Shown: positions 7,770 through 17,394, counted from the first letter of the stretch. The stretch is DNA of 46,290 nucleotides from Collinsella sp. (GCA_018376905.1 JAHAAK010000017.1:1-46290), one strand, 5' to 3'. The notes: generated from the letters alone by a model not told the origin. A program made the numbers and translations.

Positions 7770-9923
7770 TTACTGAACTTTGCTGGCAAACTCGAGGTAT
7801 TGCATGCGCTGCAGCTTGTCGATCGTCGAGGCGTATGGGCTGCCTTCAGATTCCAAGTCGTAGCGCAGCCCGTCGGCACCAAGGTAGCCGGCGACATTGA
7901 TGGTGGGCACATCTGACCTTGTTGCAAGCAGGGCCTTTTGATAGTCGGTGAGCGGGGCGCCGATCTTATTAAGGGTAATGGCTGCAATCTCGTTTGCCCC
8001 GACGGTGTCGTAGACGTTGAGCTCGGTATTGCCGGCGATTTCATAGTTAGCCCAGACGAAATAGGTCGACTGATAGATACGGAAAGCGTGGCTTGCCGTA
8101 TCTTCCTGAGGGTACAGCTCATCGTTGAGAGTCGTTGCGGCGCTCGGCTGATGGTCGCCAAAAAAGACAAGGACAACCGGTCTGCTGATATTGCGGAGCT
8201 CGTTGATAAAATACTCGAGGTCCCGGTCGGACGCGTTGATGCAGGTAAGATAGGTGTTGAGCGCGCTATTGGCGCCCTCGCTGGCTCCCTCGACCCAATA
8301 GTTTGTCAGCTCTTCGGCGGGAACGGTGCCATAGTCGTAGCCGCCGTGATTTTGCATCGTGACGTCAAAGATGAACTGCGGCGCTTCGTCGGTTCTAAGC
8401 AGGTCGAGTATCTTGTCGTAGGTGGCGTAGTCGCATACGCCGGCATGGTAACAGGGCGCACCTTCGAAATCGCCGATTGAAAGAAAGTCCCCAAAGCCCA
8501 GCTGCTGATAGATCTTATCTCGATGGTAGTTGACGGGGTTTTGCGGGTGCATAGCGGTAGCGGTATACCCAAGCTCTTTAAGGTCCTTTGCCAGGCTGTT
8601 GACGCCATTCATCTGATACAGCTGATAGGGGATCTTGCCTAATCCGACAAAGGCCGTTGTCGCTCCGGTCAAAAATTCGAATTCGGAGTTTGCCGTTCCG
8701 CCACCGGTGACCGAAGCGAGCATGGTGCCGCGAACAAGTGTGTCGGGAAGCGAGTTGTAGAATGCGGGGCCGGTGTACCCGGCCGCCTGGAGCTGCTCAA
8801 AGCACGAAAGGTCGCTAAAACTCTCGTTCATGACGGCAACAATCGTCGGCTTGATTTCATTGAACTGGGCAACGGCAGCCGCGCGCTGCTCGCTCGAGCC
8901 ATACGTGCTGTCGTAGGCGGCGGCGAGCTCCTGCTCGATGCTCTGCGCCTCATCGGGCGTATAGCCTTCGGGCTTCTCAATGGGCAACTCGTTGGCCATT
9001 TCGGTGAACGAAGTGATAAAACCCTGAGACGTATATGTGGTGATGGGCTGCCAACGGTCAAATCCAAAATCCAGCGCCTGCTCCAAGTCGATGCTGGAAA
9101 AGCCCGAGAGCTCCACAACGGTCACTAGCAGAAAAGCGCAGAGGTTAGCGGCGATTGCGGGGAAGACATGGGTGGGCGTACGGAGCTTTCGCGGTCGGAT
9201 AAGCGAAAGAAGCCCCAGGGAAATCTCCAGCAGGGCGAGAGAGGTTACGATTCCGGCGGTAAAGGTAAACTCGTATCCCTCGCTCACTTCCATTGCGGTG
9301 CCGAGGGCCAAGATATCGCTTGGCAGGATGGCTTCGCCTTTAAACGTTATGACGAAGTGCTCGGCAATGCCAAGGATGCAACAGGCGACGGGCACGAGGG
9401 CCATGACGCCTCCATGACGCTGTCCCAGCAAATAAAGGGAGAGCAGAACCGTCGCGAGCAGCCCGACGGAAAACCCGAATGAGTTGGCGGGAATGCGATA
9501 GAACGTTTCGTTACAGGCAATTTCGAGTGAAACGAACGAGAGCGCTGAAACAGCGGCGATGACAAGGATGTCACGGCAAATACAGGCAACCGTTCCCGTC
9601 GCAAGATCGGTTTGGTCGATAAGTCCCGAAACCAAGGGCTCGACAAGAAGTATGACGGCGGCAGCACCGAGCGCCGAATAAGAAAGGACCCATAGGGAAT
9701 TGTCCTCATTTACGAGCAATTGATTCGTAATCCATGCAGCTACCATGCCGAGCGGGATGAGGAGCGTCGCGCACCAAAAGACGCGGGCAATGGGCGGCTT
9801 TTCATTGTGTTTGATTGAAAAATACACGCGCACGACGACGGTGGCCACGATAAGGACGGCGATGAATATGGGCAGATTGGCCATGTCGCTCGAAGTGATT
9901 TCAAGGGGGATATCTTCGGTCAT
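7770..9923 (-). CDS. LTA-synthase-like membrane phosphoglycerol transferase (sulfatase fold)
   Basis: Membrane enzyme of 717 residues. The N-terminal half holds about eight hydrophobic segments (roughly 17-36, 46-66, 80-100, 112-132, 147-167, 172-192, 222-245, 258-280). The C-terminal half is an extracellular alkaline-phosphatase/sulfatase domain. Metal-site and nucleophile motifs are visible: VAVMNESFSD at the start of the domain, GGGTANSEFEF with the likely catalytic threonine, MQNHGGYD, and FFGDHQPS near the end. The family polymerises or transfers glycerol phosphate from phosphatidylglycerol (LtaS, MdoB). Eight rather than five membrane segments argue against a strict LtaS orthologue, so the acceptor is uncertain. 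The start is ATG 9923, with AGAGGAA upstream. It is transcribed divergently from uvrA across a 193-base spacer. Confidence 0.85.
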   Translation of the reverse strand: MTEDIPLEITSSDMANLPIFIAVLIVATVVVRVYFSIKHNEKPPIARVFWCATLLIPLGMVAAWITNQLLVNEDNSLWVLSYSALGAAAVILLVEPLVSGLIDQTDLATGTVACICRDILVIAAVSALSFVSLEIACNETFYRIPANSFGFSVGLLATVLLSLYLLGQRHGGVMALVPVACCILGIAEHFVITFKGEAILPSDILALGTAMEVSEGYEFTFTAGIVTSLALLEISLGLLSLIRPRKLRTPTHVFPAIAANLCAFLLVTVVELSGFSSIDLEQALDFGFDRWQPITTYTSQGFITSFTEMANELPIEKPEGYTPDEAQSIEQELAAAYDSTYGSSEQRAAAVAQFNEIKPTIVAVMNESFSDLSCFEQLQAAGYTGPAFYNSLPDTLVRGTMLASVTGGGTANSEFEFLTGATTAFVGLGKIPYQLYQMNGVNSLAKDLKELGYTATAMHPQNPVNYHRDKIYQQLGFGDFLSIGDFEGAPCYHAGVCDYATYDKILDLLRTDEAPQFIFDVTMQNHGGYDYGTVPAEELTNYWVEGASEGANSALNTYLTCINASDRDLEYFINELRNISRPVVLVFFGDHQPSAATTLNDELYPQEDTASHAFRIYQSTYFVWANYEIAGNTELNVYDTVGANEIAAITLNKIGAPLTDYQKALLATRSDVPTINVAGYLGADGLRYDLESEGSPYASTIDKLQRMQYLEFASKVQ

Positions 9924-10116
9924 GGACGTTCCTCTGTTACAGCAAATTAAGTTCAGTAGTAGATTACTGTAACCTTTCCACGGCATTTCGAGAAACAAAG
10001 CATCCGATACGCAAAGCTAAAGGTCTGCGAATCTTGTATTACGAACATCTGTGCGCGTCGAGTGCGCTAAACTCATCGACAGTATGATTCGATGCAATAG
10101 GAGGCAAGGAGCTTCC

Positions 10117-12996
10117 ATGTCTGATTCTTCTATCGTTATTCGCGGCGCTCGTGAGCACAACCTCCGTGATATCGATGTTTCCATTCCGCGTGACCAACTC
10201 GTGGTCATTACCGGTCTTTCTGGCTCGGGCAAGAGTTCGCTGGCATTCGACACTATCTATGCCGAGGGCCAGCGTCGATACGTCGAGAGCCTTTCGAGTT
10301 ATGCGCGCCAGTTCTTGGGCCAGATGGACAAACCCGACTTGGATTCAATCGACGGCCTTTCGCCGGCGGTGTCGATTGACCAAAAGACGACGTCTAAAAA
10401 CCCGCGCTCGACGGTTGGCACTGTAACCGAGATTTATGACTATCTGCGCCTGCTGTTCGCCCGTGTGGGCACCCCGCACTGTCCCGAATGCGGCCGTGTC
10501 ATTGAGCGTCAGACGACCGATCAGGTTGCCGACAAGGTCTTGGCGGCGGGGGAGGGCCGCCGCGCGTTTGTGCTGGCACCGGTGGTACGCGGGCGAAAAG
10601 GCGAGTACACCAAACTGTTTGAGGACCTTCGCGCCGAGGGCTTTAGCCGCGTGCGTGTCGACGGTGAAGTGCGCTCGCTCGACGATCCGATCGATCTGGA
10701 CAAGAAGTTCAAGCACGATATCGAGGTCGTGGTCGATCGCATCGTGATTCGCGAGAACTCGCTGGGCCGTATCGCCGAGTCCGTTGAACAGGCGACTGCG
10801 CTGGCGCACGGCAATGTGAACGTATACTTGCTGCCCGACCGCGACGCTCCCGAGGGGACCGAAGGCGAGTTGCTGGAGTATTCGCTGGCGTTAGCGTGCC
10901 CGGAGCATGGACACTCCATCGATGACCTGCAGCCGCGCGATTTCTCGTTCAACGCGCCCTATGGCGCGTGCCCCGAGTGCGATGGCCTGGGTTTTAAGAA
11001 GACGGTCGATGCCGAGGCCCTAATCGAAGACCCCTCGAAGTCGATCGCCGACGGGGTCTTTGGCAGCCTGTTTGGCAACTCTAACTACTATCCGCAGATT
11101 TTCGCTGCGGTTTGTAAGCACTTCAAGGTGAGCGTCGATACGCCGTGGGAGGATCTGCCTCCGCGGGTGCGTCGCGCGTTTTTAGACGGCATGGGCGACC
11201 AGAAGATTTCGGTCGACTATCAAAAGCTCGATGGGCGCCGCAGCCAGTGGGACACCAAGTTCTCGGGCGTGCGCAATATCCTGTACGAGCGCTATACCGA
11301 GACGACGAATGAGAACACCAAGGCGCGCTTGGAGAAGTACATCCGCGAGGAGCCGTGCTCGAGTTGCCATGGTGCTCGTCTGCGCCCCGAGATGCTCGCC
11401 GTTACCATAGGCGGTAAGTCCATTTACGAGGTCTGCTGCCTATCGTGTCGCGAGTCGCTCGAGTTTTTTGAGGGCTTGGAGCTTACCGAGCGCCAACAAT
11501 TTATCGGCGGGCGCATCGTTAAGGAAATCCTGGAGCGCCTGCGCTTTCTGGTCGATGTCGGACTCGACTATCTGACCCTCGACCGTGCCTCGGCGACGCT
11601 TTCCGGTGGCGAGGCCCAGCGTATTCGACTGGCAACGCAGATCGGCGCGGGTCTCATGGGCGTGCTCTATATTCTGGACGAGCCCTCGATCGGTCTTCAT
11701 CAGCGCGATAACGAGCGCCTGATCAAGACGCTTGAGCGCCTACGCGATATCGGCAATACCGTCATCGTCGTCGAGCATGATGAGGATACGATTCGTGCTG
11801 CCGACTATGTGATCGACATGGGCCCCGGTGCGGGCGTGAACGGCGGACACGTGGTCGCCGCGGGAACGCCTGCCGATATCATGGCGTGCCCCGATTCGAT
11901 GACGGGTGCCTACCTGACCGGCAAGCGAATGATTCGGGTTCCCGATGAACGCCGCAAGCCCGGTCGCGGCTGCCTTAAGATCACGGGCGCCCGCGCCAAC
12001 AACCTCAAAAACGTTACCGCCAAGATCGAGTTTGGTACGCTTACGGTTGTTACCGGCGTGTCGGGATCGGGCAAGAGCTCCCTGGTTACCGACACCATTG
12101 CGCCTGCGCTTACGAATGCCATTCACCGTTCGACGCGTCCTGTGGGCCCGTACAAAAAGCTCGAGGGTATCGAGTGCATCGATAAGGTTATCGATATCGA
12201 CCAGTCGCCGATTGGCCGCACGCCGCGTTCCAACCCTGCTACGTACATTGGCCTGTGGGATGATCTTCGCGCGCTGTTTGCGAGTACGCCGGAGTCGAAG
12301 GCGCGCGGCTACTCGCCGGGTCGTTTCTCCTTTAATGTGAGTGGCGGGCGCTGTGAGGCGTGCAAGGGCGACGGACAGATCAAGATCGAGATGCACTTCC
12401 TTCCCGATATCTACGTTCCCTGCGAAGTTTGCGGCGGTAAACGCTACAACCGCGAGACACTCGAGGTCACCTACCGTGGCAAGACCATCTCGGACGTACT
12501 TGACATGAGCGTGGCCGAGGCGCTGGCCTTCTTTGGGAATATCCCGCAGATTAAGCGCAAGCTCCAAACGCTGTACGATGTAGGCTTGGGCTACGTGAGC
12601 CTGGGCCAGCCCGCCACGACGCTCTCGGGCGGCGAGGCGCAGCGTGTGAAGCTCGCCAAGGAGCTTCATCGACGCCAGACGGGCAAGACGTTCTATATTT
12701 TGGACGAGCCGACGACCGGCCTTCATTTTGAGGACGTCCGCCAGCTGCTCGATGTGCTGCAGCGCTTGGTCGATGCGGGCAACACGGTGCTGGTGATTGA
12801 GCACAACCTTGATGTCATCAAGGTTGCCGACCGCCTGATCGATATGGGTCCCGAGGGCGGTAACGGCGGCGGAACCGTCGTGGTTTCGGGCACACCGGAG
12901 CAGGTTGCGGACTGTCCGCAGAGTTATACGGGCAAGTTTTTGGCGCCTTTGCTCAGGCGTGACCGGGAGCGTCAGGCTCAACTTGATGCTCAATAA
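10117..12996 (+). CDS. uvrA: Excinuclease ABC subunit A
   Basis: DNA-damage sensor ATPase of nucleotide excision repair, 959 residues, the usual length. It has two ABC modules. The first has Walker A GLSGSGKSS near residue 32 and signature LSGGEAQR near 493. The second has GVSGSGKSS near 648 and LSGGEAQR near 837. Each module ends in a Walker B (ILDEPSIGLH, ILDEPTTGLH). Zinc-binding cysteine motifs are intact: CPEC at about 125, CPECDGLGF and CSSC in module one, and CEAC...CEVC in module two. The start is ATG 10117, with two candidate sites upstream (AGGAGG 10099-10104, AAGGA 10106-10110); an earlier in-frame start at 10051 lacks one. It is divergent from the membrane sulfatase gene and is followed by a hairpin. 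Confidence 0.97.
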   Translation: MSDSSIVIRGAREHNLRDIDVSIPRDQLVVITGLSGSGKSSLAFDTIYAEGQRRYVESLSSYARQFLGQMDKPDLDSIDGLSPAVSIDQKTTSKNPRSTVGTVTEIYDYLRLLFARVGTPHCPECGRVIERQTTDQVADKVLAAGEGRRAFVLAPVVRGRKGEYTKLFEDLRAEGFSRVRVDGEVRSLDDPIDLDKKFKHDIEVVVDRIVIRENSLGRIAESVEQATALAHGNVNVYLLPDRDAPEGTEGELLEYSLALACPEHGHSIDDLQPRDFSFNAPYGACPECDGLGFKKTVDAEALIEDPSKSIADGVFGSLFGNSNYYPQIFAAVCKHFKVSVDTPWEDLPPRVRRAFLDGMGDQKISVDYQKLDGRRSQWDTKFSGVRNILYERYTETTNENTKARLEKYIREEPCSSCHGARLRPEMLAVTIGGKSIYEVCCLSCRESLEFFEGLELTERQQFIGGRIVKEILERLRFLVDVGLDYLTLDRASATLSGGEAQRIRLATQIGAGLMGVLYILDEPSIGLHQRDNERLIKTLERLRDIGNTVIVVEHDEDTIRAADYVIDMGPGAGVNGGHVVAAGTPADIMACPDSMTGAYLTGKRMIRVPDERRKPGRGCLKITGARANNLKNVTAKIEFGTLTVVTGVSGSGKSSLVTDTIAPALTNAIHRSTRPVGPYKKLEGIECIDKVIDIDQSPIGRTPRSNPATYIGLWDDLRALFASTPESKARGYSPGRFSFNVSGGRCEACKGDGQIKIEMHFLPDIYVPCEVCGGKRYNRETLEVTYRGKTISDVLDMSVAEALAFFGNIPQIKRKLQTLYDVGLGYVSLGQPATTLSGGEAQRVKLAKELHRRQTGKTFYILDEPTTGLHFEDVRQLLDVLQRLVDAGNTVLVIEHNLDVIKVADRLIDMGPEGGNGGGTVVVSGTPEQVADCPQSYTGKFLAPLLRRDRERQAQLDAQ

Positions 12997-13016
12997 ATAG
13001 GCGATTCAGTTTATGG

Positions 13017-13047
13017 GCGCCATCGACTCCTTGTGATTCGATGGCGC
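13017..13047 (+). terminator. Hairpin after uvrA
   Basis: A perfect 10-bp stem GCGCCATCGA (13017-13026) / TCGATGGCGC (13038-13047) lies 21 bases after the uvrA stop. It is followed only by TTGCTGTG, so it is a weak intrinsic terminator or a 3'-end stabiliser. Confidence 0.5.
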
Positions 13048-13060
13048 TTGCTGTGCCGAA

Positions 13061-13091
13061 GTGACGTATGCAGCCGAATTGGACATATACT
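13061..13091 (+). promoter_or_regulatory. Possible promoter for ybaK-murJ-uvrC
   Basis: GTGACG (13061-13066) and TATACT (13086-13091) are separated by 19 bases. They lie after the uvrA hairpin and 38 bases before the ybaK start. The same TATACT -10 form recurs at 1461, 28086 and 35390. Confidence 0.35.
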
Positions 13092-13128
13092 TAATCTTTG
13101 CGTCCGAATGCGAGGGAAAGGATATGTC

Positions 13129-13629
13129 ATGGCAAAGGCTGTAAAGACGCCAAAAACCAATGCGATGCGCGAGCTGGAAAGCGCCGGCATTTCCTATGTT
13201 CTACATACGTACGAAGACGATGGTGATGAGTCGGTGGGCCTGGGGGTCGCGATTTCGGAGCAGCTTGGCGAGGAGCCCGGTCAAGGATTTAAGACCTTGG
13301 TCTGCGTGACGCCGTCCAACGACCATGTCGTGTGCTGCATCCCTGTTGCCGATGAGCTCGATCTAAAGTCCGCCGCGCGTGCCGCGGGGGAGAAGTCCTT
13401 GGTTATGATGCATGTGAAGGATTTGCTTGCGGCGACTGGCTACGTTCGCGGCGGCTGCAGCCCGGTCGGTATGAAAAAACGCTACCGGACGCTCATTGAT
13501 GAGACGTGTGTCCTTTGGGATACCATTTTTATTTCGGGAGGCAAGCGTGGTTATCAGCTCGAGCTTGCACCCGATGATTTAATTGCATTTTGCGGGGCGA
13601 CGGTTGCCGCGATTACGAGAGAGGACTGA
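13129..13629 (+). CDS. ybaK: Cys-tRNA(Pro) deacylase, YbaK/EbsC family
   Basis: Trans-editing enzyme of 166 residues that hydrolyses cysteine mis-attached to tRNA-Pro. The YbaK fold is recognisable from the N-terminal helix and strand (MRELESAGISYVLHTY) and from VCVTPSNDHVVCCIPVADELDLK with its AARAAGEKSLVM helix. The diagnostic GYVRGGCSPVGMKK loop is at about 104-117, and FISGGKRGYQLELAPDDL comes near the end. ATG 13129 has AAAGGA at 13118-13122; an ATG five bases upstream is out of frame. A candidate promoter precedes it. The gene is followed after only three bases by murJ, so they form an operon with uvrC. Confidence 0.9.
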   Translation: MAKAVKTPKTNAMRELESAGISYVLHTYEDDGDESVGLGVAISEQLGEEPGQGFKTLVCVTPSNDHVVCCIPVADELDLKSAARAAGEKSLVMMHVKDLLAATGYVRGGCSPVGMKKRYRTLIDETCVLWDTIFISGGKRGYQLELAPDDLIAFCGATVAAITRED

Positions 13630-13632
13630 GCG

Positions 13633-15315
13633 ATGCCGCAGGAAGAATTGAAGCGCGGAGCTCATTTTGCAAAAGAATCTGCGCCTCAGACACCCTCATC
13701 CGAAGCTTCTTCGTCGCGAGATGACACTGACGACATGGGCTCGTCGGACTACTCCACGGTTGGTCGTTCCGCCGGGCTTATGACCATCCTGACTATCGTG
13801 TCTCGCGTCACCGGTTTTATCCGCACGTGGGCAATGGCGGCCGCTATCGGCATGTCGCTACTCTCGTCCTCCTATCAGGTCGCCAACAACCTGCCCAATA
13901 TGCTCTACGAACTCGTGATGGGTGGCATGCTCGTGACGGCGTTTTTGCCCGTGTACATGGGCGTGAGGCGTGAGCAGGGTCGCGAGGCCTCGAACGAGTA
14001 CGTGGGCAACCTGCTCGGCATTCTGCTTTTAGTGCTGGGTGGCATTTCGTTGCTGGGGACCGTGTTCGCCCCGGGCTTTATCTGGACGCAATCGTTCCTT
14101 TCGGGTGACGGTGGCAGCATGGATACCGCTGCGTTCATGTTCCGTTTCTTTGCCATCCAGATTCTGTTTTATGGTTTGGGCTCGGTGTTCTCGGGCGTTC
14201 TCAACGCACACCGCGACTACTTCTGGTCGACGTTTGCCCCGGTCCTCAACAATGTGATCGTCATTGCGAGCTTTATGGGTTTTGCGCCCGTGTCCGCACA
14301 GTTTGGCGAACGTGCCGGCATCATCTTGATTGCGGCCGGTACGACCCTCGGTGTCTTTGTTCAGATGGCATGTCAGATTCCCGCGCTTGGCAAGCACGGC
14401 GTGCATCCCCATATCCATATCGACTTTAAGGACCCCGCGCTGCGCCAGACGATTGCGCTCGGTATCCCGACGCTGCTCGCCACGGTGTGCATGTTTGTCT
14501 CGACTTCTATCACCAACGCTGCCGCGCTGGTGGTCCAGCCCGAGACGGGTCCTTCCGTCATCGCCTATGCGCGCCTGTGGTACACGCTGCCCTACGCGCT
14601 GATTGCCGCCTCGCTTTCGACGGCGCTCTATACCGAGCTCTCTCATGACGCACAGGAGAAGGATTACGACAGCGTTCGCACGGGCATTTCGCGTGGCGTC
14701 GCCCAGATGCTGTTCTTCCTGATTCCGTTCGCACTGTACCTGATTGTCTTCGCACGTCCGCTCAATATGATCTACTGTGCTGGCAAGTTCGATGAATCCG
14801 GCGTGGCGCTGGTGTCCGAGTACCTTGTCTACCTGGCGCTCTCGCTGCCGCTCTACGGCGTGGTCGTGTTGATGCAGAAGAGCTTCTCTGCCTTGCTCGA
14901 CATGAAGCCCTATAGCCGCTATTGCCTGTATTCCGCCATCGGCCAGGCCGGCTCGGTTCTGCTGTTTGGCGTTGTGCTGGGCTTCGGTATGCCGGCAATC
15001 GCGCTTTCGTATGTCGTCGACTACGTGATCTTGGTCGGCTGTTCGCTGTGGTGGCTGCGTCGTCGCCTGCGTGGCCTTCAGGTCAAATCTATCCTACATG
15101 GCGGTTTCTTTGGCCTTTTGCTCGGTGGCCTAGGTGCTGCCGCAGGCGCCGGCGTCATGTGGGCGCTTGAACACTTTGTCGGGGCACTTGGCGGCTCGAT
15201 TCTGATTACTCTTGGCTACGTTTGCGTTGCGGGTGTCGCCTCGCTTGTTGTTACCTTTGGCCTTGCCGTCGTCCTTAAGATGCCCGAGGTCTCGGCGCTG
15301 CTTCGTCGCAAGTAG
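13633..15315 (+). CDS. murJ: Lipid II flippase MurJ
   Basis: Polytopic membrane protein of the MOP superfamily that moves lipid II across the membrane for peptidoglycan synthesis, 560 residues. After a hydrophilic, Ser/Asp-rich N-terminal tail of about 45 residues, about fourteen hydrophobic segments follow. Family motifs are present: SRVTGFIRTWAMAAAIG in the first helix region, NNLPNMLYELVMGGMLVTAFLPVY (periplasmic arginine/aspartate region) and FSGVLNAHRDYF. The start ATG 13633 is three bases after the ybaK stop, with GAGAGGA upstream. The stop TAG abuts the GTG start of uvrC directly. The long charged cytoplasmic tail is typical of actinobacterial MurJ, but no kinase-like or other domain is attached here. 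Confidence 0.92.
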   Translation: MPQEELKRGAHFAKESAPQTPSSEASSSRDDTDDMGSSDYSTVGRSAGLMTILTIVSRVTGFIRTWAMAAAIGMSLLSSSYQVANNLPNMLYELVMGGMLVTAFLPVYMGVRREQGREASNEYVGNLLGILLLVLGGISLLGTVFAPGFIWTQSFLSGDGGSMDTAAFMFRFFAIQILFYGLGSVFSGVLNAHRDYFWSTFAPVLNNVIVIASFMGFAPVSAQFGERAGIILIAAGTTLGVFVQMACQIPALGKHGVHPHIHIDFKDPALRQTIALGIPTLLATVCMFVSTSITNAAALVVQPETGPSVIAYARLWYTLPYALIAASLSTALYTELSHDAQEKDYDSVRTGISRGVAQMLFFLIPFALYLIVFARPLNMIYCAGKFDESGVALVSEYLVYLALSLPLYGVVVLMQKSFSALLDMKPYSRYCLYSAIGQAGSVLLFGVVLGFGMPAIALSYVVDYVILVGCSLWWLRRRLRGLQVKSILHGGFFGLLLGGLGAAAGAGVMWALEHFVGALGGSILITLGYVCVAGVASLVVTFGLAVVLKMPEVSALLRRK

Positions 15316-17262
15316 GTGCGCGTGGCCGGTCACGACAACATACCAACGCTTGCCGAGCAGGTTTCGCGCGTTCCCACACAGCCCGGATGCTACCTTTGGA
15401 AGGATGCCAAGGGCGATGTCATCTACGTGGGCAAGGCGAAAAACCTGCGCGCCCGCATGCGTCAATACGTGACACTGCAGGATGAGCGTCAAAAGATCCC
15501 GCTGATGATGCAGCTGGTGGCGAGCTTTGACTACATCGTTGTCGAAACCGAGCATGAGGCGCTTGTACTCGAGCGCAACCTGATCGGCCAGTACCATCCG
15601 TACTTTAACGTCGACCTCAAGGATGACAAGAGCTACCCCTTTATCGCCATTACAAAGGGCGACCTGTATCCCGCGATCAAATACACGCGTGAGCGTCATA
15701 AGCCGGGAACGCGCTATTTTGGACCCTATACCGATAGCCGTGCGGCACGTGAGACGATAGATACGCTGCGCAAGGTTATCCCCATCTGCTCTGCATCCTG
15801 TGCGGAGTGGCGTCGTTGTCGCCGTACCATCGAGTCCCACAAGGGCGAGGAAGACATCGTCAATATGATTTGCGCACAAAACGGGCGTCCCTGCTTTGAC
15901 TACCATGTCGGGCGCGGCCCGGGTGCGTGTGTCGGCGCGATTTCCCCGGCAGACTATGCCAAGAACGTCAAGCGTGTCGAGCGCTTTTTGTCGGGCCATC
16001 GCAAGGATGTCGTCGATGAGCTGACCTCCGAGATGACGGATGCCGCCGAGGCGCTCGACTTTGAGCGCGCGGCACGCGTCAAACGTCGTTTGGAGGTCAT
16101 CAGGGGTCTGGACGATCGTCAGCAAGTCGTTTTTCCCTCCAGTGTCGATATCGATGTCATCGGGTTCTATCGCGAGGAGACCATCTCCGCCGCTTGCGTC
16201 TTCGTCGTTCGCGAGGGCCGAACAGTTCGCACCTGCGAGTTCATTCTCGACAAGGGTCTTGATGTTGACGAGGAAGAGCTCCAGTCGGGCTTTCTTAAGC
16301 GCTATTACGACGAGACGGCTGATATTCCAGCTGAGGTCAACCTTTCCGTCGAGCTTGAGGATGCGGAGGCGCTGGGGGAGTGGCTTGCGGGCAAGCGTGA
16401 GCGTTCCTGCCATCTCCATAGGCCGCAGCGTGGCGAAAAGTACCGTCTGCTCGATATGGCATCCAAAAATGCGCGCCATGCCCTCATGCGCTACATGATG
16501 CGAACGGGGTACGCTGACGACCGCACCAATCAAGCGCTCCTGGAGCTCGAAAGTGCGTTGGCGCTGCCATCGCCGCCGTTGCGTATCGAGTGCTTCGATA
16601 TCTCTACACTGCATGGCACCTTTACGGTCGCCTCGATGGTGGTGTTTACCAACGGGCGCGCCGACAAGAGCCAGTACCGTCGTTTTAAAATTCAGGCCGA
16701 ATTGGACGAGGCAAACGACTTCGTGTCGATGTCCGAGGTTTTGGGACGACGCTATGCTCCCGAGCGCATGGCCGACGAGCGCTTTGGCTCGCGCCCCGAT
16801 TTGCTCGTTGTCGATGGCGGTAAGCCGCAATTGACCGCTGCGATCAAGCAACTTGAGGCTCTTGGGCTCGATATACCAGTTTGTGGCTTGGCGAAGGCCG
16901 ACGAGGAAGTTTTTGTGCCTTGGGACGAGACTCCTGTCGTGCTGCCGACCGGGTCTGCTTCGCTCTATCTAATTAAACAGGTACGCGATGAGTCCCACCG
17001 ATTTGCCATCACGTTCCACCGTGAGTTGCGCGATAAAGCCATGACGGTTTCGGTGCTCGATGACGTTCCAGGCGTGGGACCCACCAGAAAACGTGCCCTT
17101 ATGCGCCATTTTGGCTCGATGAAGCGTTTGCGCGCGGCGAGCGAGCAAGAGATCGCGAAAGTTCGCGGCATACCTGCCGATGTTGCCAAGGCGGTCCACG
17201 AGGCGCTCGTTGCATGGAATGCCGAGCGCGCCGAGGCGGCGGCTGGCCATTCCGATAGCTAA
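15316..17262 (+). CDS. uvrC: Excinuclease ABC subunit C
   Basis: Dual-incision nuclease of nucleotide excision repair, 648 residues. The N-terminal GIY-YIG domain reads PGCYLWKDAKGDVIYVGKAK at about residues 20-39 and makes the 3' incision. A UVR motif (EALDFERAARVKRRLE, about 245-260) contacts UvrB. The RNase-H-like domain (IECFDISTLHGT, about 425-436, and LLVVDGGKPQL) makes the 5' incision. A C-terminal helix-hairpin-helix pair (VLDDVPGVGPTRKRALMRHFG and the following VRGIP) binds DNA. The start is GTG 15316 immediately after the murJ stop, or GTG 15322 two codons later. No strong ribosome site is visible, so translation is probably coupled to murJ. In many actinobacteria uvrC is followed closely by rapZ; here 10.9 kb of sialic-acid genes intervene. 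Confidence 0.96.
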   Translation: MRVAGHDNIPTLAEQVSRVPTQPGCYLWKDAKGDVIYVGKAKNLRARMRQYVTLQDERQKIPLMMQLVASFDYIVVETEHEALVLERNLIGQYHPYFNVDLKDDKSYPFIAITKGDLYPAIKYTRERHKPGTRYFGPYTDSRAARETIDTLRKVIPICSASCAEWRRCRRTIESHKGEEDIVNMICAQNGRPCFDYHVGRGPGACVGAISPADYAKNVKRVERFLSGHRKDVVDELTSEMTDAAEALDFERAARVKRRLEVIRGLDDRQQVVFPSSVDIDVIGFYREETISAACVFVVREGRTVRTCEFILDKGLDVDEEELQSGFLKRYYDETADIPAEVNLSVELEDAEALGEWLAGKRERSCHLHRPQRGEKYRLLDMASKNARHALMRYMMRTGYADDRTNQALLELESALALPSPPLRIECFDISTLHGTFTVASMVVFTNGRADKSQYRRFKIQAELDEANDFVSMSEVLGRRYAPERMADERFGSRPDLLVVDGGKPQLTAAIKQLEALGLDIPVCGLAKADEEVFVPWDETPVVLPTGSASLYLIKQVRDESHRFAITFHRELRDKAMTVSVLDDVPGVGPTRKRALMRHFGSMKRLRAASEQEIAKVRGIPADVAKAVHEALVAWNAERAEAAAGHSDS

Positions 17263-17354
17263 ACACGAGCCTAAACAACTGATATACATGATTGCGCGAT
17301 TTTCAACCATTTATTTCGCCATGATTGCCTGCTGATTTCGGGTTTTATTAACGC

Positions 17355-17366
17355 TAAAACGTTTGA
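17355..17366. promoter_or_regulatory. LacI-type operator-like site at the sat promoter
   Basis: TAAAACGTTTGA, centred on AACGTT, overlaps the -35 element of the sat/nan operon. Similar AAAACGTT cores lie upstream of gap (30059-30072) and oppA (35471-35480). The form resembles sites of LacI-family regulators including catabolite control (cre-like); this is inference only. Confidence 0.35.
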
Positions 17367-17394
17367 CTAACCCAAGCGAAAACCCTGCTATCCT
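17363..17394 (+). promoter_or_regulatory. Promoter of the sat/nan operon
   Basis: TTGACT (17363-17368) and an extended -10 TGCTATCCT (17386-17394; hexamer 17389-17394) are 20 bases apart. They lie 125 bases after uvrC and would give a leader of roughly 225 bases before satA. The long spacer is partly offset by the TG of the extended -10. A second, weaker pair TTGGGT (17530-17535) / TATATA (17552-17557) lies inside the leader. Confidence 0.5.

Noticed and set aside
11740..12993. A 417-codon open frame opposite the end of uvrA
   Set aside because: It is antisense to the second ABC module of uvrA with zinc and signature motifs. It is a product of codon bias only.
15130..16851. A 573-codon open frame opposite murJ/uvrC
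   Set aside because: It crosses the boundary of two real plus-strand genes and shows no domain.
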